From Lachnospiraceae bacterium (GTDB lineage: Bacteria; Bacillota; Clostridia; Lachnospirales; Lachnospiraceae): DNA of 32,985 bases. Positions 8,582-17,382 of this stretch are shown in pieces. The position numbers and the translations under genes are program-made. The stretch is from NCBI GenBank assembly GCA_022792835.1, contig JAAWBT010000027.1, positions 1 through 32,985 on the forward strand, in the 5' to 3' direction. Position 1 is the first letter of the stretch. The number at the start of each line of letters is the position of its first letter. Under the pieces are notes generated by a model. That model worked only from the letters and a program-made list of their open reading frames with translations. It did no database searches and was not told the origin of the DNA.

Positions 8582-10096
8582 ATGAAATATCTGATGGGAA
8601 TCGACAACGGCGGGACCTTTGTGAAGGCCGGCGTTGTGGATGAAGAGGGGGGCCTTGTGGCAGTGGCCAGGGAGCCCATTGAGAACCAGACGCCAAAACC
8701 TGGCTTTACGGAGCGGGATATGGATGCCCTCTGGGAGCAGAATGCAAAAGTGGTGAAGGCTGCAGTGGAGAAAAGCGGCGTGAATCCGGCTGACATTGTG
8801 GGCGTGTCTTTTTCCGGCCACGGCAAGGGGCTTTATATGGTGGGGGAGGATGGACGCCCTTCTTATCCTGGGATCCTGTCCACCGATACCAGGGCCTGGG
8901 AGTATCCGAGACAGTGGAAAGAGGACGGTACGGCAAAAAAGGTTTACGAAAAGACCTTTCAGGATATTTTAGCCTGTCAGCCGGTGAGCCTTTTGGCCTG
9001 GATCCGCGACCACGAAGACGGTGTGCTGGAGCGGACAAAATATATTTTTTCCATCAATGATTATATCCGTTTTTGTCTGACAGGGACGGCCGATGGGGAA
9101 TATACCAATTTCTCCGGGGCGAACCTGGTCAACCTTGAGACGGCGGCCTATGACAGAGAGCTTCTTGGATACTTTGGCCTTGAAATGGTTTATGACAAGC
9201 TTCCGCCTCTTAAATTTTCTGCCGATATCTGCGGCTCGGTCACAGAAAAGGCGGCGAAGGAGACAGGGCTTATTCCGGGAACCCCGGTCATGGCCGGTAT
9301 GTTTGATGTGGATGCCTGCGGCATCGCCTCGGGCATTTATGACGAGGCGCCCATGTGCATGATCGCCGGAACCTGGAGCATCAATGAGTATATCACAAAG
9401 GCGCCCATCACCAACGGCACAGTGGCCTTAAATTCCATGTTCTGCATTCCCGGTTATTTCCTGGTCGAAGAGAGCAGCCCCACTTCCGCGGGAAATATGC
9501 AGTGGTTCATTGATGAGCTTCTCGGGGAGAAGAAAGCGCAGCTTAAGGCAGAGGGAAAAAGCATTTATGACTTTACCAACGAATCGGTGTCTTCTATCGA
9601 ACCAGGGGACAGCAATGTGATTTTCCTGCCCTTTTTGAATGGTTCCAATGAAGATGCCCTGGCGAGGGGAAGCTTTATCGGGCTGACGGATTTCCACGAC
9701 AGACGTCACATGCTGCGGGCTGTCTATGAGGGGATCGTCTTCTCTCATCTGACCCATGTGAGGCGGCTTTTAGCCAACAGGGAAGCGCCAAAGGCCATCC
9801 GATTGGCAGGAGGAGCTGCCAATTCGCCGGTTTGGGTGCAGATTTTTGCCGATGCGCTTCAGATTCCCATTGAGACAGTGGCCTGCGACGAGCAGGGTAT
9901 CATGGGGGCGGCCATGGCGGCCGGAATCGGAGCGGGAATTTTTGGAAGCTACAGAGAAGCGGCCGAAAGGCTGGTGCATGTGTCGAAGAAGGTCATGCCC
10001 CGGCCGGAATATGCGGCAGTCTACGAACGAAAATACGGCATGTATCGTAAGGTCATTGATTCCCTTTCCGGTGTGTGGGAAGCTTTGAATGAGTGA
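8582..10096 (+). CDS. lyxK: FGGY carbohydrate kinase, L-xylulose kinase-like
   Basis: Probably phosphorylates a keto-pentose such as L-xylulose with ATP in the cytoplasm. The 504 residues show the FGGY layout: an N-terminal GIDNGGTFVKAG phosphate loop, GVSFSGHGKGLYM, the putative catalytic Asp242 in GMFDVDACG, EESSPTSAGNMQWF, and the C-terminal LAGGAANSPVWVQIFADAL. Residue runs such as HGKGL, PVSLL, SPTSxGNxxWF and VFSHxTH match my memory of E. coli LyxK/YiaP better than XylB. An upstream in-frame ATG exists at 8534, but the one at 8582 follows GAGGGGATGGAAG and starts exactly at the fold. The next gene encodes an UlaE-like 3-epimerase, which would use L-xylulose 5-phosphate; this supports the substrate guess. 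Confidence 0.85.
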   Translation: MKYLMGIDNGGTFVKAGVVDEEGGLVAVAREPIENQTPKPGFTERDMDALWEQNAKVVKAAVEKSGVNPADIVGVSFSGHGKGLYMVGEDGRPSYPGILSTDTRAWEYPRQWKEDGTAKKVYEKTFQDILACQPVSLLAWIRDHEDGVLERTKYIFSINDYIRFCLTGTADGEYTNFSGANLVNLETAAYDRELLGYFGLEMVYDKLPPLKFSADICGSVTEKAAKETGLIPGTPVMAGMFDVDACGIASGIYDEAPMCMIAGTWSINEYITKAPITNGTVALNSMFCIPGYFLVEESSPTSAGNMQWFIDELLGEKKAQLKAEGKSIYDFTNESVSSIEPGDSNVIFLPFLNGSNEDALARGSFIGLTDFHDRRHMLRAVYEGIVFSHLTHVRRLLANREAPKAIRLAGGAANSPVWVQIFADALQIPIETVACDEQGIMGAAMAAGIGAGIFGSYREAAERLVHVSKKVMPRPEYAAVYERKYGMYRKVIDSLSGVWEALNE

Positions 10097-10112
10097 GATA
10101 TGGAGGATCAAT

Positions 10113-10979
10113 ATGTATAGTTTACATAAAACACCCATGGGGATTTATGAAAAAGCCCTTCCGAACGCCTTCACCTGGAAGGAAAAAATGCTGGCGGCAA
10201 AAGAGGCTGGGTTTGACTTCATTGAGATTTCTGTGGATGAGTCCGACGAACGTCTGGCAAGGCTTGACTGGGACCGGGAAACGATCAGACAGCTGAGAGA
10301 CCTGATGGAAGAAACGGGAATTACCTTTCCCAGCATGTGCTTGAGCGCCCACAGGCGTTTTCCCTTTGGCAGCAAAAATCCGAGAATCAGGGAAAAAGCC
10401 TATGAGGTCATGGAGAAGGGGATTCTTCTGGCCAGGGCTTTGGGGGTGGGCTGCATACAGCTCGCTACATATGATGTATATTATGAGGATTCTGATGAGG
10501 AGACCAAGGAACTGTTTTTGCAGGGCATGAAGGATTCTGTGGCCATGGCGGCCAGAGCGGGAGTCGTTCTTGCCATGGAGATCATGGATACGGCCTTTGT
10601 GGGCACCATTCTGCGGGCGACTCATTATTTGCGGGAGATTCCTTCCCCTTACTTTAAGATTTACCCTGATATGGGGAATTTGACTCAGTTTTCCGGCGAC
10701 CCGGAAAGCGAACTGGAACTGGGACTTCCGGAGATTGTGGCCATCCATGTGAAGGAGACAAAGCCGGGAATGTTTAAATGTGTGCCTTTTGGGACAGGGA
10801 CGGTCCGGTTTGCGGATTTGTTTCAAAAACTCCATGACATTGGCTATGAGGGACGGTTTATGGTGGAAATGTGGGCAGATACGAAACGCGCCTATACCAT
10901 GGAGGAAGCTGTGGCGGAGATTCGGGAAGCCAGAGAGTTTGTTCTGACTCAAATGGAAAAAGGCGGATATCAAATCTAA
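10113..10979 (+). CDS. ulaE: L-ribulose-5-phosphate/L-xylulose-5-phosphate 3-epimerase
   Basis: A 288-residue TIM-barrel protein of the xylose-isomerase-like family. It aligns by eye with E. coli UlaE from the start (PMGIYEKALP) through FDFIEISVDESDERLARLDW, PSMCLSAHRRFPFGS and HVKETKPGMFKCVPFG. The four metal ligands are present as E156, D186, H212 and E252, one residue off the E. coli numbering. It would convert L-xylulose 5-phosphate to L-ribulose 5-phosphate. The ATG at 10113 has GGAGG about 7 bases before it; an upstream in-frame ATG at 10089 overlaps the kinase gene and lacks a site. No 4-epimerase (UlaF/AraD) or dehydrogenase is in the window, so the last step to D-xylulose 5-phosphate must be encoded elsewhere. 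Confidence 0.9.
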   Translation: MYSLHKTPMGIYEKALPNAFTWKEKMLAAKEAGFDFIEISVDESDERLARLDWDRETIRQLRDLMEETGITFPSMCLSAHRRFPFGSKNPRIREKAYEVMEKGILLARALGVGCIQLATYDVYYEDSDEETKELFLQGMKDSVAMAARAGVVLAMEIMDTAFVGTILRATHYLREIPSPYFKIYPDMGNLTQFSGDPESELELGLPEIVAIHVKETKPGMFKCVPFGTGTVRFADLFQKLHDIGYEGRFMVEMWADTKRAYTMEEAVAEIREAREFVLTQMEKGGYQI

Positions 10980-11020
10980 AAAAATTTTGCATAAAACAAT
11001 AGCAGAGGAGGAATGAAGGT

Positions 11021-14000
11021 ATGAAACGGATTTTGGTGTGTCTGCTTTCTGCTGTTCTGATCCTTATGCCCTGTCTGATGGCCTACGGAACTGGGGCCCA
11101 GGGAGACGGGATGGGAGAGACAAAGCAAGAGGCAGAGAGCGCTGCTTTGGAAACGGAGAAGGCGGAGACGAAGGACACGGCTTCTGAGACAGAGAGCGCT
11201 GTTTCAGAGGCGGAGACAGAGAGCGCTGCTCCTGGGGCAGAGAAGCAGGAGACAGAAGGCGTCCCTTCGGATACGGAGGAGCAGGAGACAGAAGGCGCCC
11301 CTTCGGATACGGAAAAGCAGGAGACAGAGAGCGCCGTTTCGGAGATGGAGAAACAGGAAACACAGGGAGATGAGACGGAGAGCAAAGGAGAAAACAGCCA
11401 GGTCAGTGTTTCCATCCACAGCGGGCTGCTGCCCCAAAAGTCAGTGGAGTTTTCCGTTTCTCTGACAGACGAAAACGGGACAAAGTCGAAGACGATTATC
11501 CTTGACGAAAAGGCAGAGAGTGCCACAGAGGCTTTTGAGGGACTTCCGGTGGGAACCTACACCTTGGAGATCTCGGCCCCTGGTTTTGTGCCCCATAAAC
11601 AGGAAATTTCCCTGAGCGGCTGGGGGTGTTCCCTGGATTTTTATATTGGTTATCAGAATGGCTTTGACTATGAGGGAGGAAGTCATCCCGGTGTGCTTCT
11701 TGTGGGAGATGTGGACGGAGACGGTCTGCTGACTTCAGAAGATCAAAAGGTTATCATAGATGCCCTGGATGCAGTAAAATCCGGGAAGGCGACGGAGGAA
11801 AGCGCCGGGATTGATGTGAACGGGGACGGAAAAACGAATTTGGCGGATCTGGAGTATTTTGCGAAGTGTTATCTGCCAGAGGGGAACACAGAAGCCGGCC
11901 CGGGGGCACGTCTGGTGCCGGCGGCAGTCATTCAGGGGAAGGCAGGGAGCAGTACCCACCTTAAAGGGGAGCTTTCTGCCATGCTTACAGGGGAGGAGAC
12001 TGTGACTCTGGAGGCGGCAGTGGGAGAGATTTCCGGAAGCAATCCCGTCTCTATGGAGTTCGAATTCCCGGATGGAGGAGATTTCCCTGTGGGCGGGATC
12101 GTCGTTGGAGCGGTGAAGGAGAATCCCATCAGCCAGGCTGAGATCACCCTTGTCTATACAGAGGAGGGGACAGAGAAAACCTTGTCTGTGCCTGTGGCAG
12201 AGGGGATCCATTTTCTCCTTGAGTCAGATATGGTAGAGGTGAACCAGGAGTCGGACGGGACGATCTGTATCAATCTGGGAACGCAGATTGCCGTGAAAAA
12301 GGTCACCATAACCATCACAGGGATGAAGAATAACAACAATCTGGCGGAGATCTCCAAAGTTGAATTTGTAAATAATATGGGGGATCGAATCCCGGAGCCT
12401 AAGATGGATATTCCGGAAAATCTTTCTGCCAAGGCGGGAAATAAGTCCTTCACAGTCACCTGGGTTCCTTGCCTCAATGTGACGGGGTATGAGGTTTTCG
12501 TTGAGAGTGAGGGATTGGAGGATACACAGTATGTGCAGGGCAACAGCCTCACAGTGTCCTCTCTGGGCACGGAAGAAAAGCTGACCAATGGCCAGGAGTA
12601 CACGGTAAAAGTCCGGGCTGTGAACGGTTCCTGGAGGAGTCCCTACAGCGCTCCGGTGACAGTTATCCCGAAACCGTCTGGAAAGCCGGATGCTCCGGAC
12701 GGCGTCAGCGCCGTAGGAAAATATAAGAGCATCAATGTATCTTGGAAAAAGATGGAGGATACGGATACCTATAATCTGTATTACCGTCTCTCCGGCACAG
12801 AGGCATATGAAAAAATTGAGGGTCTTGAGGAGAACCGGGCCACTATTTCTGACCTGGAAGACAAGACAAAGTACGAGGTTTATGTGACTGGGGTCAATGA
12901 GTTTGGGGAGAGCAACCCGTCTCTGACAGCTGCCGCAGTGACAGAAGATCCGGATCCGGCCCATATGCCCAAGTTCGGATTGATCAATCAGGGAGAGGAA
13001 GGCGCAGTGGGAGCTCACATGGCAGGCGCCTCTATAAAACAGGGAGGCATGAAGGAGAGCCCGCTGGATACGGCCTCTGGCACTGCCTGGGGAACAGTGG
13101 ATAAAAACCCTGCTTCCTACTATTCCTGCGAGACATGGGATACCGGCGGTTATAATGCCATGGGCGCCAACCATGGATTGTTCTATGAGTTCGATCAAGA
13201 ATATAAGATTCAGTCTTTTGCTTTCCAGGAACCGGCAGTCCAGGCTGTAGGCTATGGTTATGTGAGAGTCCGGTGGTGGAATGGAGACGGGACAGTTTCA
13301 GAGACCGTAAGCGGTTCACTCCAGAGAAAGACTGATGAGGAGGGACGGGTCTATTACCGGGTCCGCCTGCCAGAAGCCGTGACGGCAAAGAAACTCCAGA
13401 TTGGTCTGGCCAGAGCCGTGGCAAGCGGGAGCGTCACAGTCTCAGAGATTTATTTCTACCATTATAATTCTCTGGAGGACGAGATCTTTGCCCTTTACAC
13501 GGATGATCTGCACACTGTGCTCAGAGAAGATGTGACCCAGGAGACCATTGACGCACTCCGAGTGCGCATCAATACGCCGGATCCGGACTGCGGGGAATAT
13601 CATCCGGACAAAGAGGCCCTGGAGCGGGAGTTAAAGACTGCGGAGGATATTTTAAACTCCAGCCTGACAGCGCCCACTGAGGTCCACAGCCAGATCAGTA
13701 CCAACGATGCAAGTCTCGGCTTTGGGGGCTTAAATGCATGGCAGCCTCTTGGCGTGACTGTGGCAGCCGGGGAAGAGATCACAGTCTATGTGGGGCATCC
13801 TTCCAAAAAGACAGGAGATTCTACCAATCTGCAGCTTGTGGCGACCCAGTACCATTCGGAGTCTGGCATGCCAGTCAAAGTGGTGAATCTGAAGATCGGA
13901 AGGAACGATATCACCATTCCGAAGCTGTGGTCAACGGACAAAGAATCCGGCGGCGCCCTCTATGTCCAGTATACGGGAAAGAATGTAAACGACCGATATG

Positions 14001-16393
14001 CAGTGCGGGTAAGCGGCGGTGCGGCGGTGCCTGTCCTTGATCTTTATAAAGTGACAGATGAGGCGGAGCGCAGACAGAGGGCAGAGGCCTATGTGACGGC
14101 CCTGGATTCTTATGTGGGATCCATGGAGGCCACTCATGAAACACTCCATAAGAACTCCAAGAACACGGCTGTTCAGTATAACTATGAGGTTGCAAACTGT
14201 ATTCTTGGCGCTTCCGACATTCTGTCGGATACCATGATGTTCTCCCTCCCTGCGCCTCAGATTCTTTCCGGGCTTGGAAGCGGGACTGTGTCAGAGCGGG
14301 CTCAGACTCTTCTGACTTCTGTGGGAGCCATGGAGTCCATGATGGATCTTTTCTATCAGCACAAGGGACTCAATGAAGCGGCGGAGAATGTGAAAAATCA
14401 GTATCCTTGCAGACATTTGAACATTCGGTATCAGCGGATGTTTGCAGGAGCTTTCATGTATGCCTCTGGCAACCATATCGGAATCGAATGGAATGAGACG
14501 AAGGGCATGGTAAACTGCAAGTCGCTTCAGGCGGATGCCAGTGGAAAATATATAAGCGGCAATTATTTTGGCTGGGGCATTGCCCATGAGATCGGCCACT
14601 GTATCAATCAGGGAGCCTATGCCGTTGCAGAGGTTACCAACAACTACTATGCGGTTCTGGCTCAGGCGAAGGACAAAAATGACAGCGTTCGTTTCCAGTA
14701 CAGCAAGGTTTATGAAAAGGTGACTTCCCAGACAAAGGGCCGGGCCTCAAACGTCTTTACTCAGCTTGGCATGTATTGGCAGCTCCATCTGGCCTATGAC
14801 GACGGATATAATTTCAAGACCTATGCGGACCCGGCGGAGCAGTTTAACAAGCTGTTCTTTGCCAGAGTGGATACCTATGCAAGAGGCGGGCAGACGGCTC
14901 CTGCGCCTAAAGGCGTGGCCTTAAGCCTGTCGGGAGACCGGGATCAGGATCTGATGCGCCTGGCCTGCGCGGCGGCGGAAAAGAATATCCTGGAATTCTT
15001 CGAGCGGTGGGGTATGACGCCAAACGACGATACAATCGCCTATGCAGAGCAGTTTGATAAAGAGCTTCGGGCTATTTACTATGTAAACGACGAGGCCCGC
15101 GTATACAGGCTGGAAAGCGGAGGAAAGAGCAGTCTGGATCCTTCCGGCTCCACATCCGGTGTGGGAGAGGGGACGACAGCGGCTGTCCATACAGGAATAC
15201 CCAATCAGGTGGATCTGACTCTGACAGCTTCCATTCCGGCAAATGACGTGCTGGGCTATGAGATTGTGCGGTGTATAACCTCTGGCGGAAAGACAGAGCG
15301 GCAGTTGGTAGGATTTTCCACGGAAGGGACTTTCCAGGATTCCGTGACGACCATGAACAACCGGGTAGTGACCTACGAGGTGACAGTGGTTGACAAATAT
15401 CTGAACCGCTCGGCGGTAAAGACCCTGGAACCCTTAAAGATTGAGCATAACGGAAGTATGGAGAAGACGGGCTGGACTCTGACCACAAATGATCTGACGG
15501 ATACGAATGTGGGAGATGTGGGAACGGGGAATGATTCGGATCCCTGCGGGCCTGTCGCAGAAGCGCCCATCATGAAGGCGGTGGACGGCAATACGGCCAC
15601 ATCCTATACGGGAAAGGCCGGGGCGGCTGCAGAGATTATTGTGGACTTCCATAAGACTCTGACTGTCGCTGGAATTCAGTATACAGCGGCAGAAGGGACA
15701 GCTATCAAAGACTACAGTGTATCCGTTCTTGGAACGGACGGCAAGTGGACTGAGGCTGCCGCCGGAACCTTTGGAGGAAAAGAGACGGAGACCGTTTACT
15801 TTGCGAGAGGCGGAAATGTCGCTTACCATGATGCTGTGGCGCTGAAGCTTTCCATCAAGAACCAGAGTGGGACGGAGATCACAGTCAGCGAGCTTGACGT
15901 GCTTGGCGTCACCGGGGATAATGTGGATTTCTACAGAACCGGCGACAACACACCTGCAATCGGAAAACTTGCAGGCGGTGATTATAAATTCGGGACAGGA
16001 GCAGATGACGTGATCCCGGAGGGTTCCATTCTCTTTAACGGGACCTATAAAGGAAATCCTGCCTACAATGTGGTGTTGCTCTACGACCAGGATGGAAACA
16101 TCGTGGGAGGTACCGATGAGGAAGGAAATCTGAAAGTGTACCAGACGATTCTGGCAGATGTGCCGGCTACAGGAAAGATTGAGGATGTGTCGGCCGGAAC
16201 CTGGATCTACTGGGTCGAGCCAGAGGACATAAGCGGCCTTTCTGGTGTGACGAAGGTTAGGGCGGAGCTCTACCGGGTGGATAATGCCGAGACCAATGAG
16301 GGTCAGCGGATGGTAAGTGACTCCTTCTTTGAGGAGATTCCGGCTGAACTTCCGGACATTAGGCTTACAGGAGGTTCGCCTGAAGGCAATTAA
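11021..16393 (+). CDS. Secreted dockerin-bearing M60-like metalloprotease (putative mucinase)
   Basis: A 1790-residue extracellular protein. Order: signal peptide (about 1-25); acidic Glu/Thr/Ser linker with 12-residue repeats (74-119); CnaB-like beta domain (about 130-210); type I dockerin with two calcium loops, DVDGDGLLTSED (230-241) and DVNGDGKTNLAD (265-276); beta region; two fibronectin III domains (about 460-552, 556-645); discoidin-like domain (about 660-830); M60-like peptidase region (about 890-1370); a C-terminal F5/8-type domain (about 1500-1630) and tail. The M60 call rests on LGVTVAAGEEITVYVGH and the zinc motif HEIGH (1189-1193) with a Glu at 1204 in EVTNN. M60-like enzymes of gut bacteria cleave mucin-type O-glycoproteins (family knowledge); the target here is inferred. 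There is no LPxTG or C-terminal membrane segment. AGGAGG precedes the ATG. It lies 41 bases after ulaE and 18 before the cohesin-like gene. Confidence 0.88.
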   Translation: MKRILVCLLSAVLILMPCLMAYGTGAQGDGMGETKQEAESAALETEKAETKDTASETESAVSEAETESAAPGAEKQETEGVPSDTEEQETEGAPSDTEKQETESAVSEMEKQETQGDETESKGENSQVSVSIHSGLLPQKSVEFSVSLTDENGTKSKTIILDEKAESATEAFEGLPVGTYTLEISAPGFVPHKQEISLSGWGCSLDFYIGYQNGFDYEGGSHPGVLLVGDVDGDGLLTSEDQKVIIDALDAVKSGKATEESAGIDVNGDGKTNLADLEYFAKCYLPEGNTEAGPGARLVPAAVIQGKAGSSTHLKGELSAMLTGEETVTLEAAVGEISGSNPVSMEFEFPDGGDFPVGGIVVGAVKENPISQAEITLVYTEEGTEKTLSVPVAEGIHFLLESDMVEVNQESDGTICINLGTQIAVKKVTITITGMKNNNNLAEISKVEFVNNMGDRIPEPKMDIPENLSAKAGNKSFTVTWVPCLNVTGYEVFVESEGLEDTQYVQGNSLTVSSLGTEEKLTNGQEYTVKVRAVNGSWRSPYSAPVTVIPKPSGKPDAPDGVSAVGKYKSINVSWKKMEDTDTYNLYYRLSGTEAYEKIEGLEENRATISDLEDKTKYEVYVTGVNEFGESNPSLTAAAVTEDPDPAHMPKFGLINQGEEGAVGAHMAGASIKQGGMKESPLDTASGTAWGTVDKNPASYYSCETWDTGGYNAMGANHGLFYEFDQEYKIQSFAFQEPAVQAVGYGYVRVRWWNGDGTVSETVSGSLQRKTDEEGRVYYRVRLPEAVTAKKLQIGLARAVASGSVTVSEIYFYHYNSLEDEIFALYTDDLHTVLREDVTQETIDALRVRINTPDPDCGEYHPDKEALERELKTAEDILNSSLTAPTEVHSQISTNDASLGFGGLNAWQPLGVTVAAGEEITVYVGHPSKKTGDSTNLQLVATQYHSESGMPVKVVNLKIGRNDITIPKLWSTDKESGGALYVQYTGKNVNDRYAVRVSGGAAVPVLDLYKVTDEAERRQRAEAYVTALDSYVGSMEATHETLHKNSKNTAVQYNYEVANCILGASDILSDTMMFSLPAPQILSGLGSGTVSERAQTLLTSVGAMESMMDLFYQHKGLNEAAENVKNQYPCRHLNIRYQRMFAGAFMYASGNHIGIEWNETKGMVNCKSLQADASGKYISGNYFGWGIAHEIGHCINQGAYAVAEVTNNYYAVLAQAKDKNDSVRFQYSKVYEKVTSQTKGRASNVFTQLGMYWQLHLAYDDGYNFKTYADPAEQFNKLFFARVDTYARGGQTAPAPKGVALSLSGDRDQDLMRLACAAAEKNILEFFERWGMTPNDDTIAYAEQFDKELRAIYYVNDEARVYRLESGGKSSLDPSGSTSGVGEGTTAAVHTGIPNQVDLTLTASIPANDVLGYEIVRCITSGGKTERQLVGFSTEGTFQDSVTTMNNRVVTYEVTVVDKYLNRSAVKTLEPLKIEHNGSMEKTGWTLTTNDLTDTNVGDVGTGNDSDPCGPVAEAPIMKAVDGNTATSYTGKAGAAAEIIVDFHKTLTVAGIQYTAAEGTAIKDYSVSVLGTDGKWTEAAAGTFGGKETETVYFARGGNVAYHDAVALKLSIKNQSGTEITVSELDVLGVTGDNVDFYRTGDNTPAIGKLAGGDYKFGTGADDVIPEGSILFNGTYKGNPAYNVVLLYDQDGNIVGGTDEEGNLKVYQTILADVPATGKIEDVSAGTWIYWVEPEDISGLSGVTKVRAELYRVDNAETNEGQRMVSDSFFEEIPAELPDIRLTGGSPEGN
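11240..11377 (+). repeat. 36-base tandem repeats encoding an acidic linker
   Basis: About 3.8 copies of a 36-base unit encode 12-residue repeats of the form EKQETEGxPSDT, degenerating toward the end. They form the Glu/Thr/Ser-rich spacer between the signal peptide and the first folded domain of the M60 protein. Confidence 0.85.
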
Positions 16394-16411
16394 GGCGCAA
16401 AGGAGCAGAAC

Positions 16412-17380
16412 ATGAAAAGATATTTACGAAAAAAAATAACAATGGCCGCAGCCCTGCTTGTGGCAGCGCTTATGTGTTTCGCAGCTGTGCCTATGGAAAG
16501 CTTTGCGGCGGAGGTTACGGTGGAGGAGGGCCAGGGCAGCGCCCCGGTATCCCTCCTGTTAGACAGAGAGGAAGGCGCCAGGAAAGGCGCCACCTCACTG
16601 GAGCTTGGTCTTAAAATCACTTCAGAGAATCCGGAAGGGATGCAGGTTTCTTTCGACTTTTCGGAAAGCTTAAAAACCGGGCGTGTGGCGGAATTCCGTT
16701 ATCATGCAGATACAGGGATCCTGAATTTATATGTTGCAGGAGAGACCCCGCTGTTTGCGGAGAGTGCGGAAACCCTTCTTCTGGGCCAGGTGGTTGCCGA
16801 GGGAAATGCCGTCCGGGTCAATGTGGTGGAAAATTCTTTGAAATTGTCCGGAAACGGAGTGGTGGAAGAGGAGATTTCCTTACAGACTCTGGCAGAAGAT
16901 GTGCCGATCACAGATGGAGATGTGCCGGGGCCGGTAGACCGCTCAAAGCTTCAGGAGATTCTTGTCAAAGTGGCAGAATATAAGGCAGATGATTATACGC
17001 CGGAGAGCTACGCTATTTTGGCAGAGGCAGTAAAGACGGCGGAGGCAGTCCTTGGAAAAGCCGATGCGACTCAGGAGGAGATCGACGAGGCAGTTCTTTT
17101 AGTGGAAAATGCCATCGGTTCCCTGGTGGAAAAACAGAATGTAATCGGGGGTAATCAGCCTCCTGCCAGCACAGACCAGAACGGGACGGGATCTGGCCCG
17201 TCCGGGTCACAAGGCCAGCAGAAGCCTGGAACAAACAGTACAGGAAAAGGGGCGGATACGGGGGATAAGACCACAATACTTCCCTATGTGATCCTGGCCA
17301 TGGCCAGTATAGCTGCCATCGGAGGAGTTCTCATCATGCAGAGACGAAAGTCCGGGAGAAAGGGCAGGCCAGAAAAATAG
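16412..17380 (+). CDS. Surface-anchored cohesin-like/FIVAR protein, putative partner of the M60 protease
   Basis: 322 residues: a signal peptide ending near AVPMESFAA (33), a beta-rich domain (about 34-160), a FIVAR helical domain (about 175-245, PVDRSKLQEILVKV to AIGSLVEK), a Gly/Ser/Pro/Gln linker, then a TGD motif at about 282, a membrane segment (about 287-307) and a basic tail RRKSGRKGRPEK. The beta domain, with VSFDFSESLK, FRYHADTGILNLYVAG and LLLGQVVAEG, resembles a cohesin; this is a remote match by eye. The TGD-membrane-RRK end looks like a non-canonical sortase signal without LPxTG, or else a plain membrane anchor. It lies 18 bases after the dockerin-bearing M60 gene with its own AAAGGAG site, so the two are very probably co-transcribed and may bind each other. 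No terminator is seen after it. Confidence 0.75.
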   Translation: MKRYLRKKITMAAALLVAALMCFAAVPMESFAAEVTVEEGQGSAPVSLLLDREEGARKGATSLELGLKITSENPEGMQVSFDFSESLKTGRVAEFRYHADTGILNLYVAGETPLFAESAETLLLGQVVAEGNAVRVNVVENSLKLSGNGVVEEEISLQTLAEDVPITDGDVPGPVDRSKLQEILVKVAEYKADDYTPESYAILAEAVKTAEAVLGKADATQEEIDEAVLLVENAIGSLVEKQNVIGGNQPPASTDQNGTGSGPSGSQGQQKPGTNSTGKGADTGDKTTILPYVILAMASIAAIGGVLIMQRRKSGRKGRPEK

Positions 17381-17382
17381 TC

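Noticed and set aside
10122-10973. A 283-codon open frame on the minus strand, opposite ulaE
   Set aside because: It mirrors a gene with clear UlaE motifs and metal ligands, has no recognisable protein features, and arises from codon bias of the sense gene.
12224-13198. A 324-codon minus-strand open frame inside the M60 gene
   Set aside because: It is antisense to FN3 and discoidin-like coding sequence, has low-complexity His/Ile-rich content and no family resemblance.
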